Positions 6,928 through 14,137 of a stretch of 16,269 nucleotides of DNA are shown piece by piece (the first letter of the stretch is position 1; every line of letters begins with the position of its first letter). A program made the position numbers and the translations under genes. The stretch lies in NCBI GenBank assembly GCA_024640745.1, contig JAHEEL010000024.1, forward strand, positions 1 through 16,269, read 5' to 3'. The notes under the pieces were generated by a model. It made no database searches, was not told the origin of the DNA, and saw nothing but the letters and a program-made list of their open reading frames with translations. This stretch comes from Actinomycetes bacterium (GTDB lineage: Bacteria; Actinomycetota; Acidimicrobiia; Spongiisociales; UBA5794).

Positions 6928-8922
6928 GTGAGATGGGTCCTCTGGTTCGTCGCGGTCACCGCCGCCGCAGCCGTCGTTGTGGCGCTGGCGATCTCGCTCG
7001 GACAAACTCCGCCGCCCGGATCTTCGATCCTCTATTTGGTGACGGTGCCGATTCCGTTCCTCTCGGCCGGGATCTTCCTTCTGTGGCGCCGGCCGGAGAA
7101 CCGCTCGGGCTGGCTGCTGCTGGGCGGCGCCGCCTTCGCGATGGCGTACCCGGTGCTCCTCGAGCGAATCATCGTCGGCCAGTACGACGCGAACGGTGCG
7201 AGCGCTTGGATGTCGTGGGCGCTGTCGATCGAGGCCCTCGTCACCATGATCGGCCTCGCCTGCTTGTCGCTCCTGATCGGGTTGTTCCCGAGCGGCATCG
7301 CGAAGGCTCGCGGTGAGCGGGTCTTCGCCGCCGCCATGTGGCTGTTGCCGTTGCCGATGCTCCTTGCGTTGCTCGCCAACCACGACGTGCCGGTCAGCGA
7401 GATCAGCTACGGGAGCCGGGGACCGTTCGACAACCCGCTGCACTTCGCAGCGCTGAGCCCGATCGGCCCGGCAACGGCGTCGATGCGCGAGGCCCTTGGG
7501 GTCGTGATCCTGATCGCCATCGGCGTGCTGCTGGTCCGCTATCGGCGGGAGAACACGGAAGAGCGCCGCCAGATCCGTTGGGTTCTGTTCGGTTCCGCGG
7601 TCGCCATGGCGCTCGGCATCGTCCCGTTCATCATTCAGCCACTCGTTGATCCGGCATCTCCGATGCACGGAACGCTCGCCCCGACGCTCGGCGCATTCGC
7701 GCTGCTCCTGATCCCGGCGACGGTGATGGCCGCGATCGAACAGCCTGCGTGGCTCGATACCGACGCCGTCATTCGCCGTTCGTTCACCTACGGGGCACTG
7801 TCGATCGGCATCTTCGTGGTCTACGCGGCCGTGGCCGCCGGGCTGGGGTTGGCCGCCGGAGCCCGGCTGCCCTTCGAGGTCGCCATCATCGTGACGGCGG
7901 TGCTGGCGTTCGCGTTCCAACCGGTGCGGGCGCGCCTCCAACGAATCGCCGATCGGTGGGTGTTCGGCGAACGCCCGACCCCCATCTCGGCGGTCGCGGA
8001 CTTCGACCGCTCGATTCGGGAACCGGGCGCCGGAGCCGAATTGAATGAACGCCTTGCCGAGACGGTGCGCCAGGCCGGGCGGCTGCGCTGGGTCACGGTG
8101 GACCTGCCCCCGGAGCCGTCGTTCACGTCGGGCGACCCCAGCGGGGAACCCGTCCACGTCGCCGAGATCCGCAACGGCGGGGATCAGTTCGGGCGGATCC
8201 TCTGCGGCCCGCCGATGAGCGGGAGCTTCAAAGGTCGCGATGCGGACCTCGTGGGTGCGCTGGCCGGGCAGGCCGCATTGGTCATATCCAACGCCCGCCT
8301 GGCGGCCCGGATCGTGCATGCGCAAGAAGCGGAGCGACGGCGTCTTGAGCGCAACATCCACGACGGTGCACAGCAGGAGTTGGTCGCCCTCGTCGCCAAG
8401 CTCGGGCTGGCGCGCGCCAAGAACAAGCAGCGGACACTCGACGAGGCAACCCTGATCGAGTTGCAGCGCGACGCGGGAACGATTCTCAAGGATCTGCGGG
8501 AACTCGCCCAAGGCATCCACCCGAGCGTCCTCACCGACGGCGGCCTGGTCGAAGCGGTCGAGGATCGCTGCAGCCGCCTACCGATCGATGTGGTAGTCGA
8601 GGCGTCGCCGGGATTGCGCTCGCACCGCTTCGAGGACGACGTCGAGGGCGCCGCCTACTTCTTCGTCACCGAGGGGCTGACCAATGTGCTCAAGCACGCC
8701 GAGGCGACCGAGGCACGGGTTGAGCTCACGCAGACCAACGGCGACCTCGAGTTGAGCGTGATCGACAACGGCTCGGGCTTCGACCCCGAGGCGATCAACT
8801 GGAACGGACTCGCCGGCCTCACGGATCGATTCACCGCGCTGGCCGGCCAGGTCTCACTCGATGCTGCGTCGGGCCGGGGGACCGTGCTGGAAGGCCGCAT
8901 CCCCATCGAGAGCTCCCCGTGA
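6928..8922 (+). CDS. Multi-TM sensor histidine kinase, HisKA_3 (NarL-type) class
   Basis: About 664 residues. The first ~330 carry about nine to ten hydrophobic helices, a membrane sensor region without a known ligand. Residues about 355-460 look like a degenerate GAF-type domain. The HisKA_3 dimerisation region has the phosphoacceptor H478 in ERRRLERNIHDGAQQ. The ATP-binding domain follows, with N586 in EGLTNVLKHAE, DNGSGF (613-618) and GRGTVLEGRIP near the end. It phosphorylates the NarL-type regulator encoded immediately downstream, whose GTG overlaps this stop by 4 bp. The GTG at 6928 is preferred to the ATG at 6919 because the ATG would lie inside the candidate -10 box; the choice changes only three residues. 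It is divergent from the cupredoxin operon, which may be one of its targets. Confidence 0.9.
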   Translation: MRWVLWFVAVTAAAAVVVALAISLGQTPPPGSSILYLVTVPIPFLSAGIFLLWRRPENRSGWLLLGGAAFAMAYPVLLERIIVGQYDANGASAWMSWALSIEALVTMIGLACLSLLIGLFPSGIAKARGERVFAAAMWLLPLPMLLALLANHDVPVSEISYGSRGPFDNPLHFAALSPIGPATASMREALGVVILIAIGVLLVRYRRENTEERRQIRWVLFGSAVAMALGIVPFIIQPLVDPASPMHGTLAPTLGAFALLLIPATVMAAIEQPAWLDTDAVIRRSFTYGALSIGIFVVYAAVAAGLGLAAGARLPFEVAIIVTAVLAFAFQPVRARLQRIADRWVFGERPTPISAVADFDRSIREPGAGAELNERLAETVRQAGRLRWVTVDLPPEPSFTSGDPSGEPVHVAEIRNGGDQFGRILCGPPMSGSFKGRDADLVGALAGQAALVISNARLAARIVHAQEAERRRLERNIHDGAQQELVALVAKLGLARAKNKQRTLDEATLIELQRDAGTILKDLRELAQGIHPSVLTDGGLVEAVEDRCSRLPIDVVVEASPGLRSHRFEDDVEGAAYFFVTEGLTNVLKHAEATEARVELTQTNGDLELSVIDNGSGFDPEAINWNGLAGLTDRFTALAGQVSLDAASGRGTVLEGRIPIESSP

Positions 8923-9593
8923 TCCGGGTCATCATCGCCGACGATCATTACCTGGTGCGGGAGGGCACCCGGCAGCTGCTCGAAGCCTCGGGGGACGTGG
9001 AGGTGCTGGCCACCGTCGAGGACGGCATCCAGCTGCGCGACGCCGTGGATCGGATGCAGCCGGACGCCGTCCTGGTCGATATTCGGATGCCGCCCACTCA
9101 TCAGATGGAAGGCATCGATGCCTCGCGCGACATCCGGGCGAGGCATCCCGATGTCGGGGTCGTCGTTCTCTCGCAGCATGCCAACTCGTTGTACGCGTTC
9201 GAGTTGTTCAAGGACGGCACGGCCGGCCTGGCCTACCTGCTCAAGGATCGAGTCGGCGATCTCGACGAGCTGCTGCGAGCGCTGCGCGAGGTGACCGCCG
9301 GAGGGTCGGTCATCGACCCCCTCGTCGTCGAAGGCCTGCTGAACCGACAACGCGCCGGTCCCGACCGACTGCTCGCCACCTTGACTGACCGGGAACGGGA
9401 CGTCCTCGGTGCCATGGCGGAGGGCCGGTCGAATGCTGCGATCGGCGAGCGGCTGTTCATCTCGAACTCGGCCGTGGAGAAGCACATCAACTCGATCTTC
9501 GCCAAGCTCGGACTCTCTCCGGGGGAGTCCGAGACGCATCGACGCGTTGCAGCGGTGCTCGCCTTCCTCGGTGATCGCGACCTCGAGGGCTAG
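8919..9593 (+). CDS. NarL/FixJ-family response regulator with LuxR-type HTH
   Basis: A 224-residue regulator. The receiver domain (about 1-120) has the acidic pair D8 and D9 in IIADDH, the phosphoacceptor D54 in VLVDIRMPP, S85 and the conserved K109 in YLLKDR. The LuxR-type DNA-binding domain (about 154-218) begins LTDRERDVLGAMAEGRSN and includes the recognition helix region ISNSAVEKHINSIFAKLGL. It starts with GTG inside a 4-bp GTGA overlap with the kinase gene, so the two are translationally coupled and form one two-component system. Likely targets include its own divergent promoter region, but no site is proven. Confidence 0.93.
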   Translation: MIRVIIADDHYLVREGTRQLLEASGDVEVLATVEDGIQLRDAVDRMQPDAVLVDIRMPPTHQMEGIDASRDIRARHPDVGVVVLSQHANSLYAFELFKDGTAGLAYLLKDRVGDLDELLRALREVTAGGSVIDPLVVEGLLNRQRAGPDRLLATLTDRERDVLGAMAEGRSNAAIGERLFISNSAVEKHINSIFAKLGLSPGESETHRRVAAVLAFLGDRDLEG

Positions 9594-9671
9594 CGCGGCG
9601 CTGCGTAGCCGACCACCACGCGGCATGACATCCGCAGGTTTCCAATGAGATCTGGACCGTCGGTCGCGCCG

Positions 9672-9712
9672 ATCGCCGCGACAGCACACGAACGCCTTTC
9701 GGCGCGGTCGAT
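9672..9712 (+). terminator. Weak stem-loop after the response regulator gene
   Basis: An outer ATCG-CCG arm (9672-9678) can pair with a CGG-T-CGAT arm near 9705-9712, with one bulged base. An inner CGCC/GGCG hairpin lies around 9693-9704. No T tract follows. It could end the two-component operon before the TetR promoter, but the pairing is imperfect and may be chance in GC-rich DNA. Confidence 0.28.
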
Positions 9713-9751
9713 GGTGGCTTGCGGGGAATAGCGAACGGCAGAGAATCGTTA

Positions 9752-9775
9752 TTACCAAACAGGACGGTATGGTAA
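9752..9775. promoter_or_regulatory. Palindromic candidate operator for the adjacent TetR regulator
   Basis: TTACCA (9752-9757) and TGGTAA (9770-9775) are perfect inverted arms of a 24-bp imperfect palindrome (9 of 12 positions match). It overlaps the candidate -10 hexamer TATGGT (9768-9773). A palindrome over its own promoter is the usual layout for autoregulation by TetR-family repressors, so the gene at 9780 is the natural candidate to bind it. The region is also notably AT-rich compared with its surroundings. Confidence 0.62.
9768..9773 (+). promoter_or_regulatory. Candidate -10 box of the leaderless TetR gene
   Basis: TATGGT lies exactly six bases before the ATG at 9780 and there is no Shine-Dalgarno sequence. 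No clear -35 box is present. The hexamer lies within the right arm of the palindrome, so a bound repressor would block it. Confidence 0.48.
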
Positions 9776-9779
9776 AGTA

Positions 9780-10400
9780 ATGAACGTGGTGGAGAACACA
9801 AACACTCAACGGCCGCGGCGAGGACGCCCGCGGGACCCGGCGCTCGATCGAATCATCATCGAATCGGCCCGGGCCGTTCTGGCACGCCGCGGGTTCACCG
9901 GCACGTCGATGGAAGAGATCGCACGCACGGCCGGGGTCGGCAAGGACACGCTGTACCGACGGTGGAAGTCGAAGGAAGACCTCGTGCAGCACGTCCTCAC
10001 CGTGCTGGCCGCCGAGAACGTGCCGGTGCGGGCCGATGACGACCCCACCTACGCCCTGTTCATCTTCCTCCAAGACATCGTCCGGCTGAACACACGGTCC
10101 GACTTTGGGGCGATACTCGCCGGGATCGTCGGCGAGTCGGCCCGCAACGCGGAGCTGGCGACGGCGTTCCACGCGTTCTGGGCGGAGCGTCGCAGCATTG
10201 CCGCCGGCCTCGTGCGCCGGATCGTCAATCCGGACACACCCGACGACGAGATCAGCCGCATTCTGGACCATGTGCTCGGCCCCATCTACTACCGCCTGCT
10301 GCTTTCCGGAGATCCGCTCGACGACACCTTTCTGTGGGACCTCATTCTGGGGATCCCGCGATCGACCGGTGAACCCCACAACCAAGAAGAAACGCCATGA
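9780..10400 (+). CDS. TetR/AcrR-family transcriptional regulator
   Basis: A 206-residue repressor-type protein. After a basic N-terminal arm (RPRRGRPRDP), the TetR helix-turn-helix spans about residues 22-68: IIIESARAVLARRGFTGTSM, then the recognition segment AGVGKDTLYRRWKSKEDL. The remaining ~135 residues are helical and form the ligand-binding and dimer part, whose ligand is unknown. The ATG is set by the promoter-like hexamer six bases upstream. The gene end overlaps an ATG of the next small gene (ATGA), so the regulator and the UspA-like protein are co-expressed. A palindrome over the promoter suggests autoregulation and thus control of the downstream gene. Confidence 0.92.
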   Translation: MNVVENTNTQRPRRGRPRDPALDRIIIESARAVLARRGFTGTSMEEIARTAGVGKDTLYRRWKSKEDLVQHVLTVLAAENVPVRADDDPTYALFIFLQDIVRLNTRSDFGAILAGIVGESARNAELATAFHAFWAERRSIAAGLVRRIVNPDTPDDEISRILDHVLGPIYYRLLLSGDPLDDTFLWDLILGIPRSTGEPHNQEETP

Positions 10401-10411
10401 AGAGGAAAGAC

Positions 10412-10843
10412 ATGAAGACACAAGAACACGTCGTTGCCTTCGTTGAACCGGCCCGTGACGGGGAAGCGACCCTCGAGGTCGCCCAAGAGGCCGTCAACAG
10501 CGGCGGTCGGGCCACCGTCGTCGTGCTGGTCAACCGCAAGACGATGGATGACGTCCGGGCATTTGCCGAGTCCGAGAACCTCACGGTGCCGGATGCGACT
10601 GCGATCTACTTCGAGCGGCTCGCTGAGACGTACGCGTCACGGCTCGGCAACGGCGAAGCGTCGGCGGTGGTGACCGAGAGCGCCTACGCGGGCCGGCACC
10701 TGTTCGAGACCGCCACACGGGCCAACCCGACCACCATCGTCATGCCCCAACGGCTGGCGAATCGGCGTGGGTGGCGGTCGTTCGTCGGCCGCTCTCAGGT
10801 CCCGGTCTTGATCACGCCACCGATCACGGCCACCGCGGCGTAG
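10412..10843 (+). CDS. Small UspA-like alpha/beta protein
   Basis: About 143 residues. Alternating hydrophobic strands and helices, with AVNSGGRATVVVLVNRKT early and a late TTIVMPQRLANRRGWRSFVGRSQVPVLITPP read in parts, resemble universal stress protein architecture. The usual ATP-binding Gly-x2-Gly-x9-Gly-Ser/Thr pattern is not evident, so any nucleotide binding is doubtful. The ATG at 10412 has AGAGGA about five bases upstream. The alternative ATG at 10397 makes a 4-bp overlap with the TetR stop and would add five residues. It is co-transcribed with the TetR gene and probably under its control. The family is assigned from fold pattern only. Confidence 0.7.
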   Translation: MKTQEHVVAFVEPARDGEATLEVAQEAVNSGGRATVVVLVNRKTMDDVRAFAESENLTVPDATAIYFERLAETYASRLGNGEASAVVTESAYAGRHLFETATRANPTTIVMPQRLANRRGWRSFVGRSQVPVLITPPITATAA

Positions 10844-11201
10844 ACGCCGGAGCGTCGGGTCGATCGCGGTCCGAGCGGCGGAGTGAACGTATTGGCTTCG
10901 CGGCCGGTGATGCGGCGAATCCCACCAATCCGCGGCGGCACGGCAAATCCAGATGCGTGCCGGGTTCCCGGCGGTCTCTTGCGAGTGTCGGATGGCGTGC
11001 GGGCGCTCCGTAACGATCACTGCGGCGATCGACGGCTGCTTGGAGCACGATTCCCAGGACGAGACCAACGCCGAGGAACGCGGGGAACAACGCGAATGTG
11101 TCCGTGGCAATCCAGAGGACAAATCCGATCAATGCCCCGGTGATCATCCCGGCGGCCATGGGGACCGCCGACAGTTGCGATGGTTGGCTGGGTTCGGTCA
11201 T
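10824..11201 (-). CDS. Small two-helix membrane protein with unusual Arg/Pro-rich tail
   Basis: A 125-residue frame. The first ~58 residues look real: a short polar start, then two glycine-spaced hydrophobic helices (MAAGMITGALIGFVLWI and PAFLGVGLVLGIVLQAA). The ATG at 11201 has GGAGG five bases before it. The remaining ~67 residues are rich in Arg, Pro, Ser and Asp and look like readthrough rather than a folded domain. The frame runs 20 bases into the convergent UspA-like gene. A one-base shift just after the second helix would give a stop at once, so a frameshift or a truncated tail is possible. The function is unknown. The gene lies 94 bases after the CxxC/CxxH gene on the same strand. Confidence 0.55.
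   Translation of the reverse strand: MTEPSQPSQLSAVPMAAGMITGALIGFVLWIATDTFALFPAFLGVGLVLGIVLQAAVDRRSDRYGAPARHPTLARDRREPGTHLDLPCRRGLVGFAASPAAKPIRSLRRSDRDRPDAPASTPRWP
10836..10849. terminator. Short hairpin at the convergent gene ends
   Basis: CGGCG and CGCCG pair around a four-base loop that contains the TAG stop of the UspA-like gene. It lies where two convergent genes overlap by 20 bases and could act in both directions, but the stem has only five pairs and no T tract. Confidence 0.25.
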
Positions 11202-11295
11202 TGCACCCTCCAACCGGCATTGTCGTCGATGGTGTCCCGGACGTCGAGGAGCCACAAGTCACATGCATGGTCTCCTCCCCCCAGCAAAGGGCTGC

Positions 11296-11631
11296 CTAGG
11301 GGACGGGTGTTGATTCGAGGCGGCGCCGGATGGCACGCAGACCGATGACGATCTCGTCGAGCAGTGCCTGCACCTCCCCGTCGGCGATCGATCCAGCGGG
11401 CGGTGCGGTTGGGGCGCGCATCACCAACACCTTCGAGATGGTTGCCTGCGTGGCAGCCACAGCGACGATCGGCTCGTCTCTCGTGAGGTCGATATCCATC
11501 ATCGGTTCGATGGCGTGTGCAGCACACAGGTAGTGGTCGCCGTCATCGACGTCGATGACGGCGATGCCGCCACAGACGTCGCAAACGAAGCCCGTCGGGT
11601 ACTGCGGGTGGATGCCTTCCATGTCTTTCAT
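11296..11631 (-). CDS. Small CxxC/CxxH putative zinc-binding protein
   Basis: About 111 residues. C17 and C20 (FVCDVCGG) with C36 and H39 (YLCAAHA) form a compact CxxC-x15-CxxH set that could bind zinc. A hydrophobic strand-rich middle and a C-terminal helix (EVQALLDEIVIGLRAIRRRL) follow. No known family is recognised. The ATG at 11631 is the first possible start; a second at 11622 is equally likely, and neither has a strong ribosome binding site. A weak stem-loop (CAGC at 11282-11285 with GCTG at 11291-11294) lies just past the stop. The gene is divergent from the ClC gene and upstream of the small membrane protein gene. Confidence 0.58.
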   Translation of the reverse strand: MKDMEGIHPQYPTGFVCDVCGGIAVIDVDDGDHYLCAAHAIEPMMDIDLTRDEPIVAVAATQATISKVLVMRAPTAPPAGSIADGEVQALLDEIVIGLRAIRRRLESTPVP

Positions 11632-11748
11632 CAGGATGGCGCACGGCGCCCGGTCCGTCGAGAGTGATTGGGGTGAGTACCAGACGGGCTGATCATCGGT
11701 GGGGCCGTCACGAGCAACACCACACCGAACGAACAGGATCCACCAATC

Positions 11749-11757
11749 TGTTTAAAT
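11749..11757 (+). promoter_or_regulatory. Extended -10 promoter upstream of the ClC gene
   Basis: TG at 11749-11750, one base, then TTAAAT (11752-11757) make an extended -10 element in one of the most AT-rich spots of the window. The ATG of a seven-codon ORF lies exactly six bases downstream. No -35 box is evident, as is tolerated with extended -10 promoters. Confidence 0.55.
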
Positions 11758-11763
11758 CGGCGG

Positions 11764-11787
11764 ATGGACCGTCGCAGCGTCGGGTAG
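11764..11787 (+). CDS. Seven-codon leaderless upstream ORF (candidate leader peptide)
   Basis: ATG GAC CGT CGC AGC GTC GGG TAG encodes MDRRSVG. It begins six bases after an extended -10 hexamer, so it would be the very first codon of a leaderless mRNA. Its stop ends two bases before the first likely GTG of the ClC gene, which is in another frame, so ribosomes could terminate and reinitiate. Alternatives are a chance ATG or a one-base indel that splits the true N-terminus of the channel gene. Confidence 0.38.
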   Translation: MDRRSVG

Positions 11788-11789
11788 CG

Positions 11790-13028
11790 GTGGTGCTCCC
11801 CGTCTCACAAGGCTGGTATCGGAAGCTGCTGTTTGCGGCTCTGTTCCTCGGGATCGGTGGCGGCGTCGCCGCGCTCCTGTATTCGGCGGTAACCGGCGTC
11901 GGGATCAGCCTGTTCTTCGGCGATCCGCGCTCGGATCCGTGGTCCGGGGAGTGGTGGTGGATTCCGCTGGTCTCCCTGGGGGCGATCCTCGTGGCGGCGC
12001 TGCGGGGATGGTGGCATGTGCCCGAGAAGGTCCCTGGAGCGGTCGGCTTGGCGAGACAGGGCTGGGTGGATCCTTCCAGTGCGCTCAGCCTGTTCACCGT
12101 TTCTGCAGTGTCCCTGTTCGTCGGTGCCAGCCTCGGCCCGTCCTTCGGCATCGTTGTCTCGGGAGGCGGCTTGGGCGCCTGGCTCGTCTCACGATCTCCG
12201 ACGGATGAGATTGAGGCGAAACAGGAGTACACCCTGACCGGCATGGCGGGCGGGCTTGGAGCGGTGTTCTCTGCGCCGCTGTTTGCCGCGGTGATGGGGT
12301 CCGAATTGTCGCCAACGCGCAAGACGAACTACGTCGCCGCGTTCATACCCCAGCTCGTTGCCGCAACCATCGGGTACGTGATCTTCTTCGGCCTGACGGG
12401 GAAGGTCATGCTCAACAGTTTCGGAATCTCCGGCTACGAGTACGAGAACGTCCACCTTCTCTACGGCGCGCTCCTCGGGCTCTTCTCGGTCATCGTCCTG
12501 GTCGTGCAGGCGCTCATTGGGAAGGCCTTGCGACACATCGTCCCGCTCATAGCCAACCCGGTCCTTCGTGCCGGAATCGCCGGAGCCGCGGTCGGTCTCA
12601 TAGCATTCGCTCTGCCCCTCACTGCAACCGGGGGCAGCAGCCAGCTCGCCTACGAGACCGACAACATCGCGACCCTCGGTGCAGGCCTCCTGCTCGTCGT
12701 GCTCATCGGGAAGATGATCGCCTTCACCCTGAGCACTGAGGCAGGGTTCCTAGGAGGTCCCGTCTTCCCCACCCTCTTCATTGGCGGGACCGCCGGGATT
12801 CTCGTCCACACACTGCTTCCCGGCATTCCCGCGCCGCTCGCCGCCGCCGCGATGATCGCCGCAGTACCGGGCGGCACGATCGGTGCTCCAGTGAGCTTCA
12901 TCCTTCTCGGAGCCGGCGTCGTAGGTGTGGGGATCAGTGGCATCGCTCCGGTCGGTATCGCCGTCGTCACAGCTCACCTGGCAGTGTGGGGGGTCACCCT
13001 CTTCCAGGAAGCCAGAGAGAGCGTGTAG
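11790..13028 (+). CDS. Diverged ClC-family chloride channel/transporter
   Basis: About 412 residues with ten or more membrane helices, matching the ClC family, which moves chloride or other anions. Recognisable family sites are GASLGPS (112-118), corresponding to the GREGP region, MAGGLGAVFSAPLFAAVMG (152-170) and GFLGGPVFPTLFIGG (319-333), corresponding to the GxFxP region. The gating glutamate position is Leu (S-L-G-P in place of R-E-G-P), and the GSGIP signature is replaced by a VPGAVG stretch. It is therefore more likely a passive channel-like or altered member than a standard proton antiporter; this is inference. The start is uncertain: GTG at 11790 or 11793 places the first helix near the N-terminus, while the frame stays open up to a GTG at 11664 with a hydrophilic 42-residue extension that I think is untranslated. 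No CBS domains follow. Confidence 0.85.
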   Translation: MVLPVSQGWYRKLLFAALFLGIGGGVAALLYSAVTGVGISLFFGDPRSDPWSGEWWWIPLVSLGAILVAALRGWWHVPEKVPGAVGLARQGWVDPSSALSLFTVSAVSLFVGASLGPSFGIVVSGGGLGAWLVSRSPTDEIEAKQEYTLTGMAGGLGAVFSAPLFAAVMGSELSPTRKTNYVAAFIPQLVAATIGYVIFFGLTGKVMLNSFGISGYEYENVHLLYGALLGLFSVIVLVVQALIGKALRHIVPLIANPVLRAGIAGAAVGLIAFALPLTATGGSSQLAYETDNIATLGAGLLLVVLIGKMIAFTLSTEAGFLGGPVFPTLFIGGTAGILVHTLLPGIPAPLAAAAMIAAVPGGTIGAPVSFILLGAGVVGVGISGIAPVGIAVVTAHLAVWGVTLFQEARESV

Positions 13029-13196
13029 CACTTCACGGCAAAGCGTCGCGTCGCCCCGAACGAGCGGTGTCGACATACCCCTCGACCGGATGACATCGTC
13101 AGATGAGACTTGCGCAACGCTGCAATGACAACCCGAAACCAAACCGGTGTTGGGCGGTGCGTCTGGCTTCAGATGTGTTCGACCCGGCCTGGCTTG

Positions 13197-14126
13197 CTAG
13201 TCCGCGGGAACGATCTCGGGGAAGACCCAGGTGCCGTCGAGGACCTCAGGTTCCGGTTCGTAGAGGCGGATGCCGAAATTCCATCCATCGGCAATCGGGA
13301 TGTAGTTGACCTGATCCGGGTCGCCACCGAAGTGAATGCTGATCGAACCGTCTTCGTTGGGCTCTGCGGTGACGTTGTTGTAGCTGTACACGCCGAGATC
13401 GTTGTCGGCGATGAAGCCATCGGCGTCGTACACGATCACCGACCAGAATGCCCGAACCGGCACGTCTTTGGCGGTGAGGACATGCGGGGAGCCGTCGTTG
13501 TTCGCCACCGAACCCAGGATGCCGAAGGTGTTCTTCAAGGGCATGCCGCCCCACCCCGCTGCCGTGAAGATCAGGTGCTTGATGGGGTCCACCTCATCTT
13601 TGATGCCCAGAGCATCGACGTTGCTGATCCCGAGCTTCGCCAGCGTGTTCAGAGCGTCTCTGGCGATCATCATCTGATCGATGTTCCAGTCGGGAAGGTC
13701 AAGCGGTCCGTCTCCGCCGCCCTCGACCTTCAGGGCGTCCTGGAGGGCGTGGGTGGCTTCGATGTTGTCGGGATCGAGGAAGGTACGGACGATCAGGTAG
13801 GCGTACCGAGTGCCGACCTTGTCCTGCGTGAGCTCGTATCGCCCCGGCTCGGTCTCCGCATAGCTGTAGTGGTCCTGATTGATGACGTGCAGGCTCTGGT
13901 AGCGGCCACCGGTCTCTGGCATCACGACGGTCGCCGGTTCGGAGAGGTCGAGGACCACCGATGAGTAGAGCGTGTCACGGTTCATCCGGATCACGTCCTG
14001 TTGGTCGATGGGAGTCGGGGCGCGAAGGTGGAACCAGTTGTTGAACCCGATCTTGCTGTGCACATTCTTGATGGCTGCATCCGACTCGGCTCGGGCGAAC
14101 GTCGCAACGTTGACATCGGCAGACAT
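13197..14126 (-). CDS. DUF1254/DUF1214-domain protein
   Basis: About 309 residues. The N-terminal half shows the DUF1254 pattern (DVIRMNRDTLYSSVVLDL, 44-61, then VVMPETGGRYQSLHVINQDH, 67-86). The C-terminal part shows the DUF1214 pattern (PVRAFWSVIVYDADGF, then NYIPIADGWNFGIRLYEPE and a TWVFPEI end). No signal peptide or membrane helix is visible, so it is probably cytoplasmic, unlike many Gram-negative relatives that are exported. The biochemical role of these domains is not established. The ATG at 14126 has GGAGG six bases upstream. It is divergent from a TetR gene with several palindromes between them, so that repressor is the likely regulator. Confidence 0.88.
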   Translation of the reverse strand: MSADVNVATFARAESDAAIKNVHSKIGFNNWFHLRAPTPIDQQDVIRMNRDTLYSSVVLDLSEPATVVMPETGGRYQSLHVINQDHYSYAETEPGRYELTQDKVGTRYAYLIVRTFLDPDNIEATHALQDALKVEGGGDGPLDLPDWNIDQMMIARDALNTLAKLGISNVDALGIKDEVDPIKHLIFTAAGWGGMPLKNTFGILGSVANNDGSPHVLTAKDVPVRAFWSVIVYDADGFIADNDLGVYSYNNVTAEPNEDGSISIHFGGDPDQVNYIPIADGWNFGIRLYEPEPEVLDGTWVFPEIVPAD

Positions 14127-14137
14127 GTCGTTCCTCC

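Noticed and set aside
6664..8520. Long antisense open frame over the sensor kinase
   Set aside because: Charged, repetitive composition and no domains. The plus strand has an unambiguous histidine kinase.
8655..10421. 588-codon antisense frame across the response regulator and TetR genes
   Set aside because: It spans two well-recognised genes on the other strand and shows no motif of its own.
11017..11268. 83-codon minus-strand frame with a strong Shine-Dalgarno site
   Set aside because: The start region is attractive, but the protein is Arg/Pro/His-rich without a domain and overlaps the membrane protein frame. It is kept only as an observation.
13029..13196. Possible terminator between the ClC and DUF1254 genes
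   Set aside because: Only short imperfect stems such as CATC-GTCA-GATG are found, with no T tract, so I do not call a terminator.
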